Positions 18,713 to 27,124 of a stretch of 64,000 nt of DNA are shown one piece after another. The stretch covers positions 93,213 to 157,212 of the forward strand of contig NZ_VJZD01000001.1 in assembly GCF_009377175.1 (NCBI RefSeq), read 5' to 3'. A program made the translations under genes and the position numbers. Each line of letters starts with the position of its first letter. Within the stretch, counting starts at the first letter, position 1. Origin of the DNA: Streptomyces adustus (GTDB lineage: Bacteria; Actinomycetota; Actinomycetes; Streptomycetales; Streptomycetaceae). The notes below the pieces were generated by a model, which saw nothing but the letters and a program-made list of their open reading frames with translations, did not search any database and was not told the DNA's origin.

Positions 18713-18955
18713 GTGACTGCAGAGTCTCCATCCCGAGAAGGCGCGGAGCCGGCCGACACCGAATCTCCTGACCTGGCGCCCGACGAGGGCGGTCAGGACG
18801 ACCTCAAGCGCAAGTTCCGTGAGGCGCTGGCGCGCAAGCGCGCCCAGCAGGGGGACGCCGCCGAACTCGCCGCGAACAGCGGGGCGTCGAAGGTACGCGG
18901 CGCGCACGGCCCGGCAGCGAGCCAGCGCTCGTTCCGGCGCAAGAGCGGCGGCTGA
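18713..18955 (+). CDS. DUF5302-family small protein
   Basis: 80 residues from a GTG with AGGAGG six bases upstream. It is very polar and ends [21 protein letters not shown] after a helix [18 protein letters not shown]; this is the DUF5302 pattern. Function unknown; the basic helix could bind nucleic acid or ribosomes, which is speculation. It is divergent from the DUF5988 gene. Confidence 0.8.
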   Translation: MTAESPSREGAEPADTESPDLAPDEGGQDDLKRKFREALARKRAQQGDAAELAANSGASKVRGAHGPAASQRSFRRKSGG

Positions 18956-19072
18956 GCTCCACCGTTTCTTGGGACACGTTTTACGTGACTCATGCAACTG
19001 CGGCGTGGGCACTCGCTGTCTGACCGGAAGACGGGCCCGTGCGGGCCGAAGCGAGAGAGAGCGGGGCAGGTC

Positions 19073-20065
19073 GTGCGACGGCGTAAGAGCGGCATAGGTA
19101 TCGCACTCGTCACGGCTGCCGTGCTGGTGGGCACGAGTGCCTGCGGCGGTGGCGGGGGCGGCAGCGACAAGGCCGGCGGGGACGACGCGAAGGCGTCGGG
19201 CACCCCGAGCGCGAGTGCCAGCGCGTCACCGACGAAGCCCGCGGGTCCGCCCATGCTGCTGGAGACGATCACCCCGCAGACGGGCGCCACGGTCGGTGTG
19301 GCCATGCCGATCTCGGTGATCTTCACGAACCCGGTGGCGGCGAAGGCCCGGGCCACGGTGGAGAAGCACATGCAGGTGAGCGCCTCGCAGCCGGTGGTCG
19401 GCGCCTGGCACTGGTTCGGCGACCAGCGCGCCGACTGGCGGCCGCAGACGTACTGGCCTTCGGGTACGAAGGTGAAGGTCGACGTCGACATGAAGGGCGT
19501 CAGCAACGGCAACGGCCGCTACGGCGTACGCAGCTACACGCACTCCTTCACCATCGGCGACGACGTCCGCGCGGACGTCTCGGTGACCGGCCACACCATG
19601 AAGGTGACCCGGAACAGCAAGCCGGTGCGCACCCTGTCGATCAACGCGGGCAGCGCCCAGTACCCGACGTGGAACGGCACGATGGCCGTCATCGACAAGC
19701 AGGAGAAGGTCCACATGACCTCCTGCAGTGTCCACATCAGCTGCGACAAGGGCAGCTCCAACTACTACGACCTGACGCTGCCCTGGGACGTCCACCTGAC
19801 CCAGTCCGGTACGTACGTGCACTACTCGACCGGCGACCCCAACCCGGGCAGCGGCAGCGCTCGCGGCTCGCACGGATGCGTCCACCTGTCCCTGTCGGAC
19901 GCCAAATGGTTCTACGGCCAGGTCAAGCAGGGCGACCCGATCACCATCACCGGCTCGCCCCGCGCCAAGGCCTCGGCCGACAACGGCTACGCCTCCTTCA
20001 ACCTGCCGTGGGACCAGTGGCTCGTGGGCAGCGCGTCCGGGCAGCAGACGACCGCCACGTTGTAG
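19073..20065 (+). CDS. L,D-transpeptidase lipoprotein (YkuD family)
   Basis: 330 residues from GTG 19073 (VRRRKSGIGI). The lipobox VGTSAC makes Cys24 the lipidation site, followed by a Gly-rich then Ala/Ser/Pro linker. An Ig-like domain (about 60-160) precedes the YkuD domain, whose active site is SHGCVHLS with His267 and Cys269. It makes 3-3 cross-links in peptidoglycan or attaches proteins. The architecture matches the actinobacterial LdtMt2-like enzymes. A longer ATG start at 18992 would place 27 polar residues before the signal and is disfavoured. Confidence 0.92.
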   Translation: MRRRKSGIGIALVTAAVLVGTSACGGGGGGSDKAGGDDAKASGTPSASASASPTKPAGPPMLLETITPQTGATVGVAMPISVIFTNPVAAKARATVEKHMQVSASQPVVGAWHWFGDQRADWRPQTYWPSGTKVKVDVDMKGVSNGNGRYGVRSYTHSFTIGDDVRADVSVTGHTMKVTRNSKPVRTLSINAGSAQYPTWNGTMAVIDKQEKVHMTSCSVHISCDKGSSNYYDLTLPWDVHLTQSGTYVHYSTGDPNPGSGSARGSHGCVHLSLSDAKWFYGQVKQGDPITITGSPRAKASADNGYASFNLPWDQWLVGSASGQQTTATL

Positions 20066-20082
20066 GACCCCTCGACGACGGC

Positions 20083-20131
20083 GGGGCACGACGGACGCAG
20101 CTGCGCTGTGCTTCCTGATCGTTCGTGCCCC
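20083..20131. terminator. Hairpin between convergent genes
   Basis: GGGGCACGA (20083-20091) pairs with TCGTGCCCC (20123-20131), flanked by further G/C complementarity (GCGGC with GCCGC). It lies between the convergent stops at 20065 and 20145. Confidence 0.5.
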
Positions 20132-20144
20132 GGCCGCCGCCGTG

Positions 20145-21041
20145 TCACGGCTGGTCGCGGTCCGCGCGCAGGTCGAGGCCCATGGGGTTGTCGAGCGGGA
20201 TGTCGCCCTCCCGCAGCACGGCGTGGGTCAGGGGGCGCAGCAGCCGCAGGAGTTCGTCGGTCTCCCCGGCGTCGAGCGCGTCGTAGGCGGTCGCCGCCAG
20301 CCGGTCGGTGCGGGCCTCGACCTCGGTGATGAGCTGGTGTCCGTGCCGGGACAGCCGCCCGTCCTCGATCAGCCCTCTCCCGGTCAGCGTGTCGCGTATC
20401 GAGGTCCACTCGGTCTCGTCGAAGTCGCGTGCCACCGTGTAGACCTCGGGCGGGATCCCCCGTGCGGTGGCTTGCAGGACGTGCGACTCGCGGCCGCCGA
20501 TCCCGGCGGCGGCCAGCGCCGCGACATGGCCGTCGCCGCGATGCTCCCGCAGGAGCGTCGCGGCCTGCCACAGCCGGGCGAGGGGTTCCTCGGGTACCGG
20601 CAGAGAGCGGTTGGCCGCGAAGAGCACCCGGCCTTCGAGCGGGGCCGACCGGGCCGCACGCATCGCGAGCTGTGCCGCCCGGGCCACCTCCGCGCTGTCG
20701 GCCGCGGGCCCGAACGCCCGGCCGAGTGCGCGCACGGACCCCTGTAGCCGCGCGTGCAGAGCCTTGTCCGGCGGGGCGAAGTTCCACGCCGCGGGCAGGG
20801 CCCGGCTCACCCGCTCGTGGGTGAAGTTGTAGAACAGCGCGTGCACGATGTCGGCGCCCGCCCGGCCCAGCGGGGCGGCCCGGCCGGCGAAGTAGCCCAT
20901 CCAGTAGCCGCGGTAGCCGATCGACCTGAACTCTTCCAGCGGCTCCGGGGCGAAGTACACGACGGCGTGGATCGGTTCGAGCAGCCGCCACAGCTCACGG
21001 GCGGCCTGGGTCCGGTCCGGCGTCGAATCCGGCGTTGTCAT
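20145..21041 (-). CDS. SCO6745-family protein (MarR-like fold)
   Basis: 298 residues of the SCO6745 (SalK-like) family: LWRLLEPIHAVVYFAPE at the start, GYRGYWMGYFAGRAAPLG, ALFYNFTHERVSRALP, and a C-terminal winged-helix-like part (LIEDGRLSRHGHQLITEVE). The family has a duplicated winged-helix-like fold and unknown biochemical role. No ribosome site is seen; a -10-like TAGAAC ends six bases before the ATG, which fits a leaderless mRNA, and the whole 18-base promoter/start block is duplicated. Confidence 0.85.
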   Translation of the reverse strand: MTTPDSTPDRTQAARELWRLLEPIHAVVYFAPEPLEEFRSIGYRGYWMGYFAGRAAPLGRAGADIVHALFYNFTHERVSRALPAAWNFAPPDKALHARLQGSVRALGRAFGPAADSAEVARAAQLAMRAARSAPLEGRVLFAANRSLPVPEEPLARLWQAATLLREHRGDGHVAALAAAGIGGRESHVLQATARGIPPEVYTVARDFDETEWTSIRDTLTGRGLIEDGRLSRHGHQLITEVEARTDRLAATAYDALDAGETDELLRLLRPLTHAVLREGDIPLDNPMGLDLRADRDQP

Positions 21042-21072
21042 GTCACTGTTCTACGTCATGTCACTGTTCTAC
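21037..21072. repeat. Tandem 18-bp duplication over promoter and start codon
   Basis: GTCATGTCACTGTTCTAC occurs twice back to back (21037-21054 and 21055-21072). On the minus strand each copy reads TAGAAC-N6-ATG, so the -10-like box and start codon of the gene at 21041 are both duplicated. The upstream ATG is in frame but meets TAG at its third codon. Confidence 0.85.
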
Positions 21073-21262
21073 GCCTCAACGGCGTTCAGCCGGAACAATT
21101 GCTTCGAGCGGTCTGCTCGGCCGCTACGACGATCAGCGGGCACCGCGGGCCGGGGCCGAGGCCGCCGCCCAGGTTCGCGCCTTCGGCGGCGCGGCGCGGG
21201 CGGCCCTTCCAGGACACCCGCGCCCGCCGCTGAGCGAGAAAGCCACCTCATGCGCGGGGCGG

Positions 21263-21418
21263 CTACCAATAATGCCGGCGGCCGCCGACGGCGTGACCGG
21301 CCGATCCCATAATCCAGAACACGGCGCCCACGACGAGGAGAATGATCCCGAGCGTCCACAGGATCGAAATTCCCGTCAGGAAACCGATGGCGAGCAGAAT
21401 GATGCCGACGACAAGCAT
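21263..21418 (-). CDS. DUF6131-family small membrane protein
   Basis: A 51-residue ORF reading MLVVGIILLAIGFLTGIS and ending GGRRHYW. Two hydrophobic helices flank a short turn (ILWTLGIILLVVG), with a basic-aromatic C-terminus on the cytoplasmic side by the positive-inside rule. A GGAGGACGCC ribosome site precedes the ATG at 21418. It matches the tiny actinomycete family annotated DUF6131. It is divergent from another small membrane protein gene, with 92 bases between them. Confidence 0.8.
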   Translation of the reverse strand: MLVVGIILLAIGFLTGISILWTLGIILLVVGAVFWIMGSAGHAVGGRRHYW

Positions 21419-21510
21419 GGCGTCCTCCATTTCGCTTGATGTCGCACTACAGGGGTAGGTGGTGATGACGGCCCGCGATCTGTTCGGCCGCAGCTCAAAG
21501 GAGCATTTCC

Positions 21511-21825
21511 ATGATTCTCATCCTTGGCCTCGTCATTCTGGTTCTGGCCGTCATCGTCGGACTGGCGGGAGTTTTCGGCAATATCGGTGCCGGACACGCT
21601 CTCGGAGCCGGCGGCGACTTCTCGATTTTCGGCTACCACGCGACTTCGTCGACCGGGTCCCTCTTTCTGAGCGGAATAATCGTGGGTGCCGTGGGTTTCC
21701 TGGGCCTGGCCCTGGTCCTGGTCGGCGCCCGCCGTTCGGCCCGTCACTCCTCGCGCACCGGGCGAGTACCCCGTATGTCCCGTCGTAAGACCTCCGATGT
21801 CGACCACCGGGCAGCGCCCGGCTGA
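21511..21825 (+). CDS. Small two-helix membrane protein
   Basis: 104 residues: a membrane helix at 2-24 (MILILGLVILVLAVIVGLAG), a short extracytoplasmic region with FSIFGYHATSSTGSLFLSG, a second helix (SGIIVGAVGFLGLALVLVG), then a basic tail (ARRSARHSSRTGRVPRMSRRK). The arrangement is common in Streptomyces stress regulons but has no assigned function. AAGGAG precedes the ATG. It is divergent from the DUF6131 gene. Confidence 0.75.
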   Translation: MILILGLVILVLAVIVGLAGVFGNIGAGHALGAGGDFSIFGYHATSSTGSLFLSGIIVGAVGFLGLALVLVGARRSARHSSRTGRVPRMSRRKTSDVDHRAAPG

Positions 21826-21860
21826 TCGCGGCCGGGGCACACCCACTCCCGCGGAACGCG

Positions 21861-22304
21861 TCAAGGGCCGGGGGGCGTTGCGGTGTGGTCCGGGTGGCCC
21901 GGGGTGCGGCGGATCGTCTTGAAGTGGGCTTCCAGGAGGTGGTCGCGCCCCTCGGCCAGGTCCTCGACGATCTGACGTTCCATCGCGGCGAAAGGCCGGT
22001 AATAGGTGGAGTTGTAGGCCTCGACGATCTGGAAGGTCCAGCATCCCGGGATCACGTTCCGGCCGACGAGTTCCCGCTCGACCTGTACGGCCTGCTCCTC
22101 GTGACCCGCCTCGCGCAGGAGCCCGACCGCGTAGTCGAGTTCGAAGTCCGCCGTCCCGGTCAGCTGATGGAACCCGTAGAGGTGGCCCCGGGCCCGCTCC
22201 GTGGTCTCCAGCGCCTTCGACAGCGCGCCCAGGGCGCGTACCGTCTTCTCGTCGACACCGTGGGGCACCTGGTGGGCCTCGTCCAGCTCGCGATCGTTCT
22301 CCAT
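21861..22304 (-). CDS. Conserved hypothetical protein (147 aa)
   Basis: Soluble helical protein starting MENDRELDEAHQVPHGVDE. Conserved-looking blocks are ETTERARGHLYGFHQLTG, ELVGRNVIPGCWTFQIVEAY and HLLEAHFKTIRR. It resembles an actinomycete family of unassigned function that I know only by this pattern. The start at 22304 has GGATCACC upstream; the alternative at 22328 adds only eight residues. Confidence 0.7.
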   Translation of the reverse strand: MENDRELDEAHQVPHGVDEKTVRALGALSKALETTERARGHLYGFHQLTGTADFELDYAVGLLREAGHEEQAVQVERELVGRNVIPGCWTFQIVEAYNSTYYRPFAAMERQIVEDLAEGRDHLLEAHFKTIRRTPGHPDHTATPPGP

Positions 22305-22745
22305 GGTGATCCTCTGCCCGCAAGGCACCCCGCCCAGCGGTCGACTGCGCCGTGCGGCCTACTCCGGGCTCACCCTCCGACTGCGACGGGTCCTCCTGGC
22401 CACGGCCCATCGTCGGCCCCCGCAGCCGGGGGTGACGCACGGACAGGCACGGACTTCACCACCCGCTTCCCCGGAGTGGCGGGCCACCACTCCGCCGTCG
22501 CGTGCGGTTCCGATTCCGCGGTGACCGGTACGGAGCGCATATCGGGGGTACCCGCCGGACAGCCGGGACGGAAGAGCGACCGCTGTCCCGGTTCCGGATT
22601 CGATCCGATGCGCGTGACGCGGTGAATGCGGGACCGACGAGGTCCGGGGGGACGCAGGACCCGCCGCGCGCGACGTACGAGCCAAGAAGGGTTCGGCAGA
22701 AGCCTTTTCCGCCGTCCCCCATTGACCGGAGGAGTTGTTTTTCGC
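22305..22745. other. Intergenic region before the PRC-barrel gene
   Basis: About 440 bases between divergent genes. Both strands carry open frames but none has the codon-position bias of real genes here. It should hold the two promoters. I recognise no RNA element. Confidence 0.35.
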
Positions 22746-23108
22746 GTGACTGAGCATGTGTGGAACTACCAGCCGACCGCCGGCCGTCTGGCGGGTGCGG
22801 ACCTGACGGGCTACAAGGTCGAGGCGACCGACGGGAGCATCGGGAAGGTCGACAAGCACTCCGACGAGGTGGGTGACGCCTACCTGGTCGTCGACACCGG
22901 CGTATGGATCTTCGGCAAGGAGGTCCTGCTGCCGGCGAGCACCGTGGTCAGCATCGACCCCGACGACGAGAAGGTCCTGGTCGACCTCACCAAGGAGCAG
23001 ATCAAGAACGCTCCCGAGTTCCACCGGGACAAGCACCTCGGCGACCCCGGGTACCGGGACGAACTGGGCGCGTACTACAGCACCCCGTACGGTGGCCCCT
23101 TCGCCTGA
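22746..23108 (+). CDS. PRC-barrel domain protein
   Basis: 120 residues from a GTG 10 bases after GGAGGAG. Residues 5-75 form a PRC-barrel (LAGADLTGYKVEATDGSIGK, then VDTGVWIFGKEVLLPASTV and VDLTKEQIKNAPE). Such stand-alone barrels are usually stress-induced and act as protein- or RNA-binding modules. The tail ends in a Tyr/Gly-rich stretch. A strong terminator follows. Confidence 0.85.
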   Translation: MTEHVWNYQPTAGRLAGADLTGYKVEATDGSIGKVDKHSDEVGDAYLVVDTGVWIFGKEVLLPASTVVSIDPDDEKVLVDLTKEQIKNAPEFHRDKHLGDPGYRDELGAYYSTPYGGPFA

Positions 23109-23125
23109 CCTGGCCACGCACCGCT

Positions 23126-23159
23126 CTGGTCCCGGCGCCTCTCGGGGTGCCGGGACCAG
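23126..23159 (+). terminator. Strong hairpin terminator after the PRC-barrel gene
   Basis: Perfect 11-base arms CTGGTCCCGGC (23126-23136) and GCCGGGACCAG (23149-23159) with a 12-base loop, 17 bases after the stop codon. Confidence 0.8.
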
Positions 23160-23320
23160 GCACGTCCGGGGGCACGGCTTCTCAGGTGACCGTGCAGGGC
23201 AAGCGAAGCCGCGGCTGTCCGCCTAAGGTCGCCTGAGGGAGCAGGCCGACGTACCGCCCTGCCTCTTCCCGGCCGGGCGACTTCACCCCACACCGGCCGG
23301 GATCTCTCCCGGGCCGACGC

Positions 23321-23605
23321 TCACGCGTGGGCCACGACCTCGCCGGCCATGACCCGGGGAGGGTTGGGGAGCAGCGCCGCGAGGTGGTCCCGCACGAAGT
23401 CCGCGGCCCTCGCATTCGACGCGTCGGCCCCGGACCGGTCCTGGTAGACGCTGGTCGAGACCATCACTCCGTCCCCGGCATCGATCCAGTAGTAGGCCAC
23501 GAAGCCGGGGACCTGGCGCAGGAGCGGCACGAACCCCTCGTTCACCAGACGTGCGGCCTCGGCCGGATCGGCCACCCCTTCGTACCGCCGGACTGCTGCG
23601 TACAT
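23321..23605 (-). CDS. ABM-fold small protein (dimeric alpha-beta barrel)
   Basis: 94 residues starting MYAAVRRYEGVADPAEAARL. Alternating strand-helix-strand pattern with VPGFVAYYWIDAGDGVMVSTSVYQD is that of antibiotic-biosynthesis-monooxygenase-like ferredoxin folds. Many such proteins are uncharacterised; monooxygenase activity should not be assumed. The ATG at 23605 is chosen over one 30 codons upstream because the extra residues are unconserved and Arg/Gly-rich. Confidence 0.75.
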   Translation of the reverse strand: MYAAVRRYEGVADPAEAARLVNEGFVPLLRQVPGFVAYYWIDAGDGVMVSTSVYQDRSGADASNARAADFVRDHLAALLPNPPRVMAGEVVAHA

Positions 23606-23804
23606 CGCCAAACTCCTCACGGCGTCACGGGTTCGTCCTCTGCCTGGACCTCGTACCCCCACGACCGCCGGCCGGGCTCCCGAGGCGTCCGGCAATCACC
23701 CGAAGGGCCGCCTCGGACGATCCGAACGGCGGCTGTCGCCGCCCCCTTGCTCCACCTATCGAGATTCGATAGATTCCCATCGTAACTCGATTGAAGGATG
23801 GGTC

Positions 23805-24296
23805 ATGGGAAAGCTGACCGTGCAGGCGCTGCGCGCCGTGCTCGTGGTGGTGCTCGCCGGCACCGTGCTCGTACAGGCAGGGATGGTGTGGGTGCTGGTC
23901 AGCGGGAGCGACCCGGAGGACGGGTCGATACCGCTGACCGCATTTCGCGTGATCACGATCCTGGGGATGGTGTCGGCCCAGGTCGCCCTGGTCAGCGTCT
24001 GGCGGCTGGTGGCGATGGTGCGACGCGGAACCGTCTTCTCCCACGCCGCCTTCCGGTACGTGGACGCCGTGATCGGCGCGATCGTGGCGGCCGCCCTCCT
24101 GTGGTTCGCGGTCACGGCCGTCAACGCGCCGGGCCAGCGGGAGGACCCTGGGGTCACCGTCATCATGGGCGGGATCGGCCTGGCCATCCTGGGGGTCGCA
24201 CTCATCGTGCTCGTGCTGCGGATGCTGCTCGCCCAGGCCGTGGCACGCGACGTCGAAGCGGCAGAGATGCAGGCCGAGTTGGACGAGGTGATCTGA
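23805..24296 (+). CDS. DUF2975 membrane protein
   Basis: 163 residues with four membrane helices (about 8-30, 45-65, 83-105, 118-140) and the loop VRRGTVFSHAAFRYVD typical of DUF2975. It overlaps the next gene, a small XRE-type regulator, by one base in TGATG. This membrane protein/HTH pair is widespread in Gram-positive bacteria and the two probably act together, but the signal is unknown. Confidence 0.85.
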   Translation: MGKLTVQALRAVLVVVLAGTVLVQAGMVWVLVSGSDPEDGSIPLTAFRVITILGMVSAQVALVSVWRLVAMVRRGTVFSHAAFRYVDAVIGAIVAAALLWFAVTAVNAPGQREDPGVTVIMGGIGLAILGVALIVLVLRMLLAQAVARDVEAAEMQAELDEVI

Positions 24297-24526
24297 TGCC
24301 GATCGCCGTCGACATCGACGTGATGCTGGCCCGGCGGAAGATGTCCGTGGGCGAGCTCGCGGACCGGGTGGGGATCACACCCGCCAACCTGGCGGTGCTC
24401 AAGAACGGCCGCGCCAAGGCGGTGCGTTTCGCGACCCTCGCCGCGCTCTGCGACGTGCTCGAGTGCCAGCCTGGTGACCTGCTGCGCTGGGAGGCCGAGG
24501 ACGCCGAGGACGCACAGGCGGGATGA
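24296..24526 (+). CDS. Small XRE-family HTH regulator (YozG-like)
   Basis: 76 residues, nearly all one HTH_3/HTH_26 domain: MSVGELADRVGITPANLAVLKNGRA (written as its key positions: Gly-Glu-Leu-Ala, Gly-Ile-Thr, Leu-Lys-Asn-Gly) and FATLAALCDVLECQPGDLL. Translationally coupled to the DUF2975 gene. Its last 128 bases are overlapped on the other strand by the end of the YihY-family gene. Confidence 0.88.
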   Translation: MPIAVDIDVMLARRKMSVGELADRVGITPANLAVLKNGRAKAVRFATLAALCDVLECQPGDLLRWEAEDAEDAQAG

Positions 24527-25304
24527 GGCGGCCGATGAGCGCGCCGCCGTAGACGGTGAAACCGACGCCGACGAGCCAGGACTGCACCACCAGGATGATG
24601 CCGACCGCGCCGTAGGAGACCGCGTTGGACACGATGAGCGGCGCGAAGACCAGTTCGGAGAAGATCCGCAGACCGGCGAAGGCGGCCACGGTCGCGACCG
24701 CGCCGGGAAGCAGGCGCAGCCAGGTGACGCGCGAATCGAGGAGGAGGTGCTGGAGCCACCAGAAGTAGAGCACGCCGCCGCACGCGCCCACCACGATCCG
24801 GGGAGTCGTCGAGGCGGCGGAGCCGAGCCAGGGAAGGCCGTGCCAGGTGCTGAGGAGGATGAGTGCGATCAGTCCGGCCAGGCCGACGACCTGGCGCCAC
24901 AGCGTGTGCCAACGGCCTGGCGGCAGCTGCCAGATCCGTTGGTAGGCGTTCTGGACGGCGGCCATCAGCGAGATGCCGAACACGGCGAGGCCGACCAGGC
25001 CCAGCACGGTGGTGGCGCTCAGGACGGCGTGTCGGGAGGCGAACAGTCTGTCCACCGCGTGGGCCGAACTGCCGGACACGCCGATACCTTCGATGATCCA
25101 GTCCGTCACCCCGCTGCCACGGGCGGGCAATGCCGCCGTGATCACGATCAGCAGGGGCACCAGGGTGACGAAGAACAGGGTGGCGAACGCCATCGCGCGG
25201 TGCAGCAGCTCGATCTCCCGGCCGGCGCGCCACACGCTCCTGGCAGCCTCGCCCACCTTCCGGCCCAGCTTTTCGACGCGCGTGACGTTCCGTTCTCCGG
25301 CCAC
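24399..25304 (-). CDS. YihY/BrkB-family membrane protein
   Basis: 301 residues with six membrane helices and family marks such as AYQRIWQLP and LSTWHGLPW. YihY proteins were once called RNase BN but are inner-membrane proteins of unclear role. The conserved part ends at about residue 265 (GGALIGRLIPPV); the last 35 residues (rich in Arg, Pro, Gly) are read antisense to the XRE gene and look like a non-native extension. Confidence 0.85.
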   Translation of the reverse strand: MAGERNVTRVEKLGRKVGEAARSVWRAGREIELLHRAMAFATLFFVTLVPLLIVITAALPARGSGVTDWIIEGIGVSGSSAHAVDRLFASRHAVLSATTVLGLVGLAVFGISLMAAVQNAYQRIWQLPPGRWHTLWRQVVGLAGLIALILLSTWHGLPWLGSAASTTPRIVVGACGGVLYFWWLQHLLLDSRVTWLRLLPGAVATVAAFAGLRIFSELVFAPLIVSNAVSYGAVGIILVVQSWLVGVGFTVYGGALIGRLIPPVRPRRPRPPSAAGHQAGTRARRRARRGSRNAPPWRGRS

Positions 25305-25458
25305 GTATGCACACTTTCCTCGGCAGTACGGCGGCGGCCCGAGAGATCACCTCCCGGTTGCGCGTCGCCGACCTCCGTCCCCGTGTACCTCGGTCAGCGC
25401 CGGCCATGCCCGGGGCCGCGCCGGGAAGCCGGGCTCGCCGACCGTCTCCGTCTCCGTC

Positions 25459-25560
25459 TCAGCGGGTCTTCTGGAGCACGAGCAGCGCCATGTCGTCGGC
25501 CTCTGCGGCCGGGCCGGCCCTGCTCAGGCACCCCTCCCGCAGGCCGGGCGACATCGGCCC
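25459..25560 (-). pseudogene. C-terminal remnant of a PP2C-type (SpoIIE/RsbU) phosphatase
   Basis: Read on the minus strand, the frame ending at the stop at 25459 gives AGPAAEADDMALLVLQKTR, which matches the very end of PP2C/SpoIIE phosphatases (the ADDxALLVL strand that carries the last metal-binding Asp). Only some 30 residues are recognisable; the region upstream is occupied by an oppositely oriented ORF. There is no start codon or upstream catalytic motif. It is best read as the scar of a deleted phosphatase gene. Confidence 0.5.
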
Positions 25561-25598
25561 CGGCCCGGAATCGCGGCCCGAAGCCCGGTCCGCACGCT

Positions 25599-26048
25599 GT
25601 GGCGCCGGTCTTTCCCTCGGACGGACCGCCTGTCTACGCTGATACGCCGGACACAGGCGGGGCGGCGCGGCTCCGCGAACCAGCTGACTTCGACGTGGAG
25701 CTGCTGCATCTGCTCGCGCCCAGCAGGGCGCACCGTCTGGACCGGCTGCACGGATACGATGCGCAGCCCGACGACTCCGCCTGGCGGACCTGGGTCGACG
25801 AGACCGTGGTCAGCTGGGCAGCCTGTCTGCTGGCGGATCCCGCTCTGGCCGCAGCTGCCGGGCGGGCCGTCAGGGAGACCGAGCACCGCGGCGACGCGGG
25901 TGACCCGCAGCGGCTGACCGAACCCGGCCACCGGGATCGCGAAGCCACTGTCCTGCTCCGCCATCCCGACCGTCTCGAATCCGTCGCCGCCCTGCACCGG
26001 TCCGAGCTCATGGAACTGCTCAGTGCCGAGGGCGCCGGGCTGTCGTGA
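25599..26048 (+). CDS. Hypothetical protein, possibly N-terminally truncated
   Basis: 149 residues from a GTG at 25599, or 117 from a GTG at 25695. Third codon positions are strongly G/C, as in real genes here. The sequence is helical (VELLHLLAPSRAHRLDRLHG, then WVDETVVSWAACLLADPALA) with no known motif. No good ribosome site is seen at either start, and the gene abuts a phosphatase remnant, so the 5' end may have been lost. It converges on the histidine kinase gene with five bases between stops. Confidence 0.5.
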   Translation: MAPVFPSDGPPVYADTPDTGGAARLREPADFDVELLHLLAPSRAHRLDRLHGYDAQPDDSAWRTWVDETVVSWAACLLADPALAAAAGRAVRETEHRGDAGDPQRLTEPGHRDREATVLLRHPDRLESVAALHRSELMELLSAEGAGLS

Positions 26049-26053
26049 CCGCT

Positions 26054-27124
26054 TCACCGGTGCATCGCGGGAAGTTCCACGGTGATGCGGATCCCACCGG
26101 CGGGGCGCGGGGTGAGGGTGAGGGTGCCGTCGTGTGCGTGGGTGATGGTCTTGACGATGGCCAGGCCGAGGCCGACGCCGGCGTGGTCGGTGTGCAGGCG
26201 TTCGGTGCCGCGCTGGAACGGTTCGGTGAGGGTCGAGACCAACTGTGGGGTGAGCTTCTCGCCGGTGTTCTCGACAGTGAGCACCACGGTCTCAGGGCGC
26301 ACGCTGGTGTCGACCCACACCGTGCCCTGTTCGGGCAGGTTGTGGACTATGGCGTTGTGCACGAGGTTCATGGCGAGTTGCAGCAGGAGCGCCGGTGATC
26401 CGAGGGTGTGACCGACGGCGCCGCCGGTCTCGACGGTGACGCGGTGCTTCTCCGCGAGGGGCAGGAGTGTTTCGGTGGCCTCTTCCGCCAGGAGGGACAC
26501 GTCGACCGGTTCGCGGGCGAAGGAGCGCTGGTCGGCGCGGCTGAGCAGCAACAGCGCCTCGGTGAGGCCGATGGCCCGGGTGTTGACGGCGTGGAGGCGG
26601 TCGATGAGTTCGCCGGTGTCGGCGCTCGGATCGGTGCGGGCCACGTCGAGAAGTGTCTTCGAGATCGCCAGTGGTGTGCGCAACTCGTGTGAGGCGTTGG
26701 CCGCGAATCTCTGCTGTTCGGCGACGTGTGCTTCGAGTCGCGTGAGCATCGCGTCGAAGGCGTCGGCGAGTTCGTGGAACTCGTCGCTGCGGCCTTCCAG
26801 GTCGATCCGGTGGGAGAGCGAACCGTTCGCGGCCATGCGTGTGGCGCGGGTGATCCGAGTAAGCGGGTCGAGCATGCGACCTGCGAGGATCCATCCTCCG
26901 AGCAGGCCGAACACCAGCAGGAAGGCCAGCACGACGGCCGCGATCGGGGCGAAGTCCCGCAGGACGGAGTACTGGTAGTCGGGTTGGAGCAGCAGCCCGA
27001 CGTGCGGCACACGAGTGAGGAACACCCACACCGCCGCCAGCAGCAGGCCGCCGGCCACCATGAGGAATCCGGCATAGCTGAGGGTGAGTTTGACGCGGAC
27101 GCTCAGACCGGGCTGCCTATCCAC
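26054..27124 (-). CDS. Sensor histidine kinase (CutS-like), orphaned
   Basis: 356 residues from GTG 27124 (VDRQPGLSVRVKLTLSYAGF) with GGAG about ten bases upstream. Two membrane helices (about 14-36 and 60-85) flank a very short extracytoplasmic loop. HAMP is at 86-135, the HisKA H-box FAANASHELRTPLA carries the phosphorylated His, and the ATPase has N (NLVHNAIVHN), G1 and G2 (AGVGLGLAIVK) boxes. From memory it closely resembles Streptomyces CutS. Its start overlaps by eight bases the stop of a response-regulator remnant, so its translation is still coupled to that gene. Confidence 0.9.
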   Translation of the reverse strand: MDRQPGLSVRVKLTLSYAGFLMVAGGLLLAAVWVFLTRVPHVGLLLQPDYQYSVLRDFAPIAAVVLAFLLVFGLLGGWILAGRMLDPLTRITRATRMAANGSLSHRIDLEGRSDEFHELADAFDAMLTRLEAHVAEQQRFAANASHELRTPLAISKTLLDVARTDPSADTGELIDRLHAVNTRAIGLTEALLLLSRADQRSFAREPVDVSLLAEEATETLLPLAEKHRVTVETGGAVGHTLGSPALLLQLAMNLVHNAIVHNLPEQGTVWVDTSVRPETVVLTVENTGEKLTPQLVSTLTEPFQRGTERLHTDHAGVGLGLAIVKTITHAHDGTLTLTPRPAGGIRITVELPAMHR

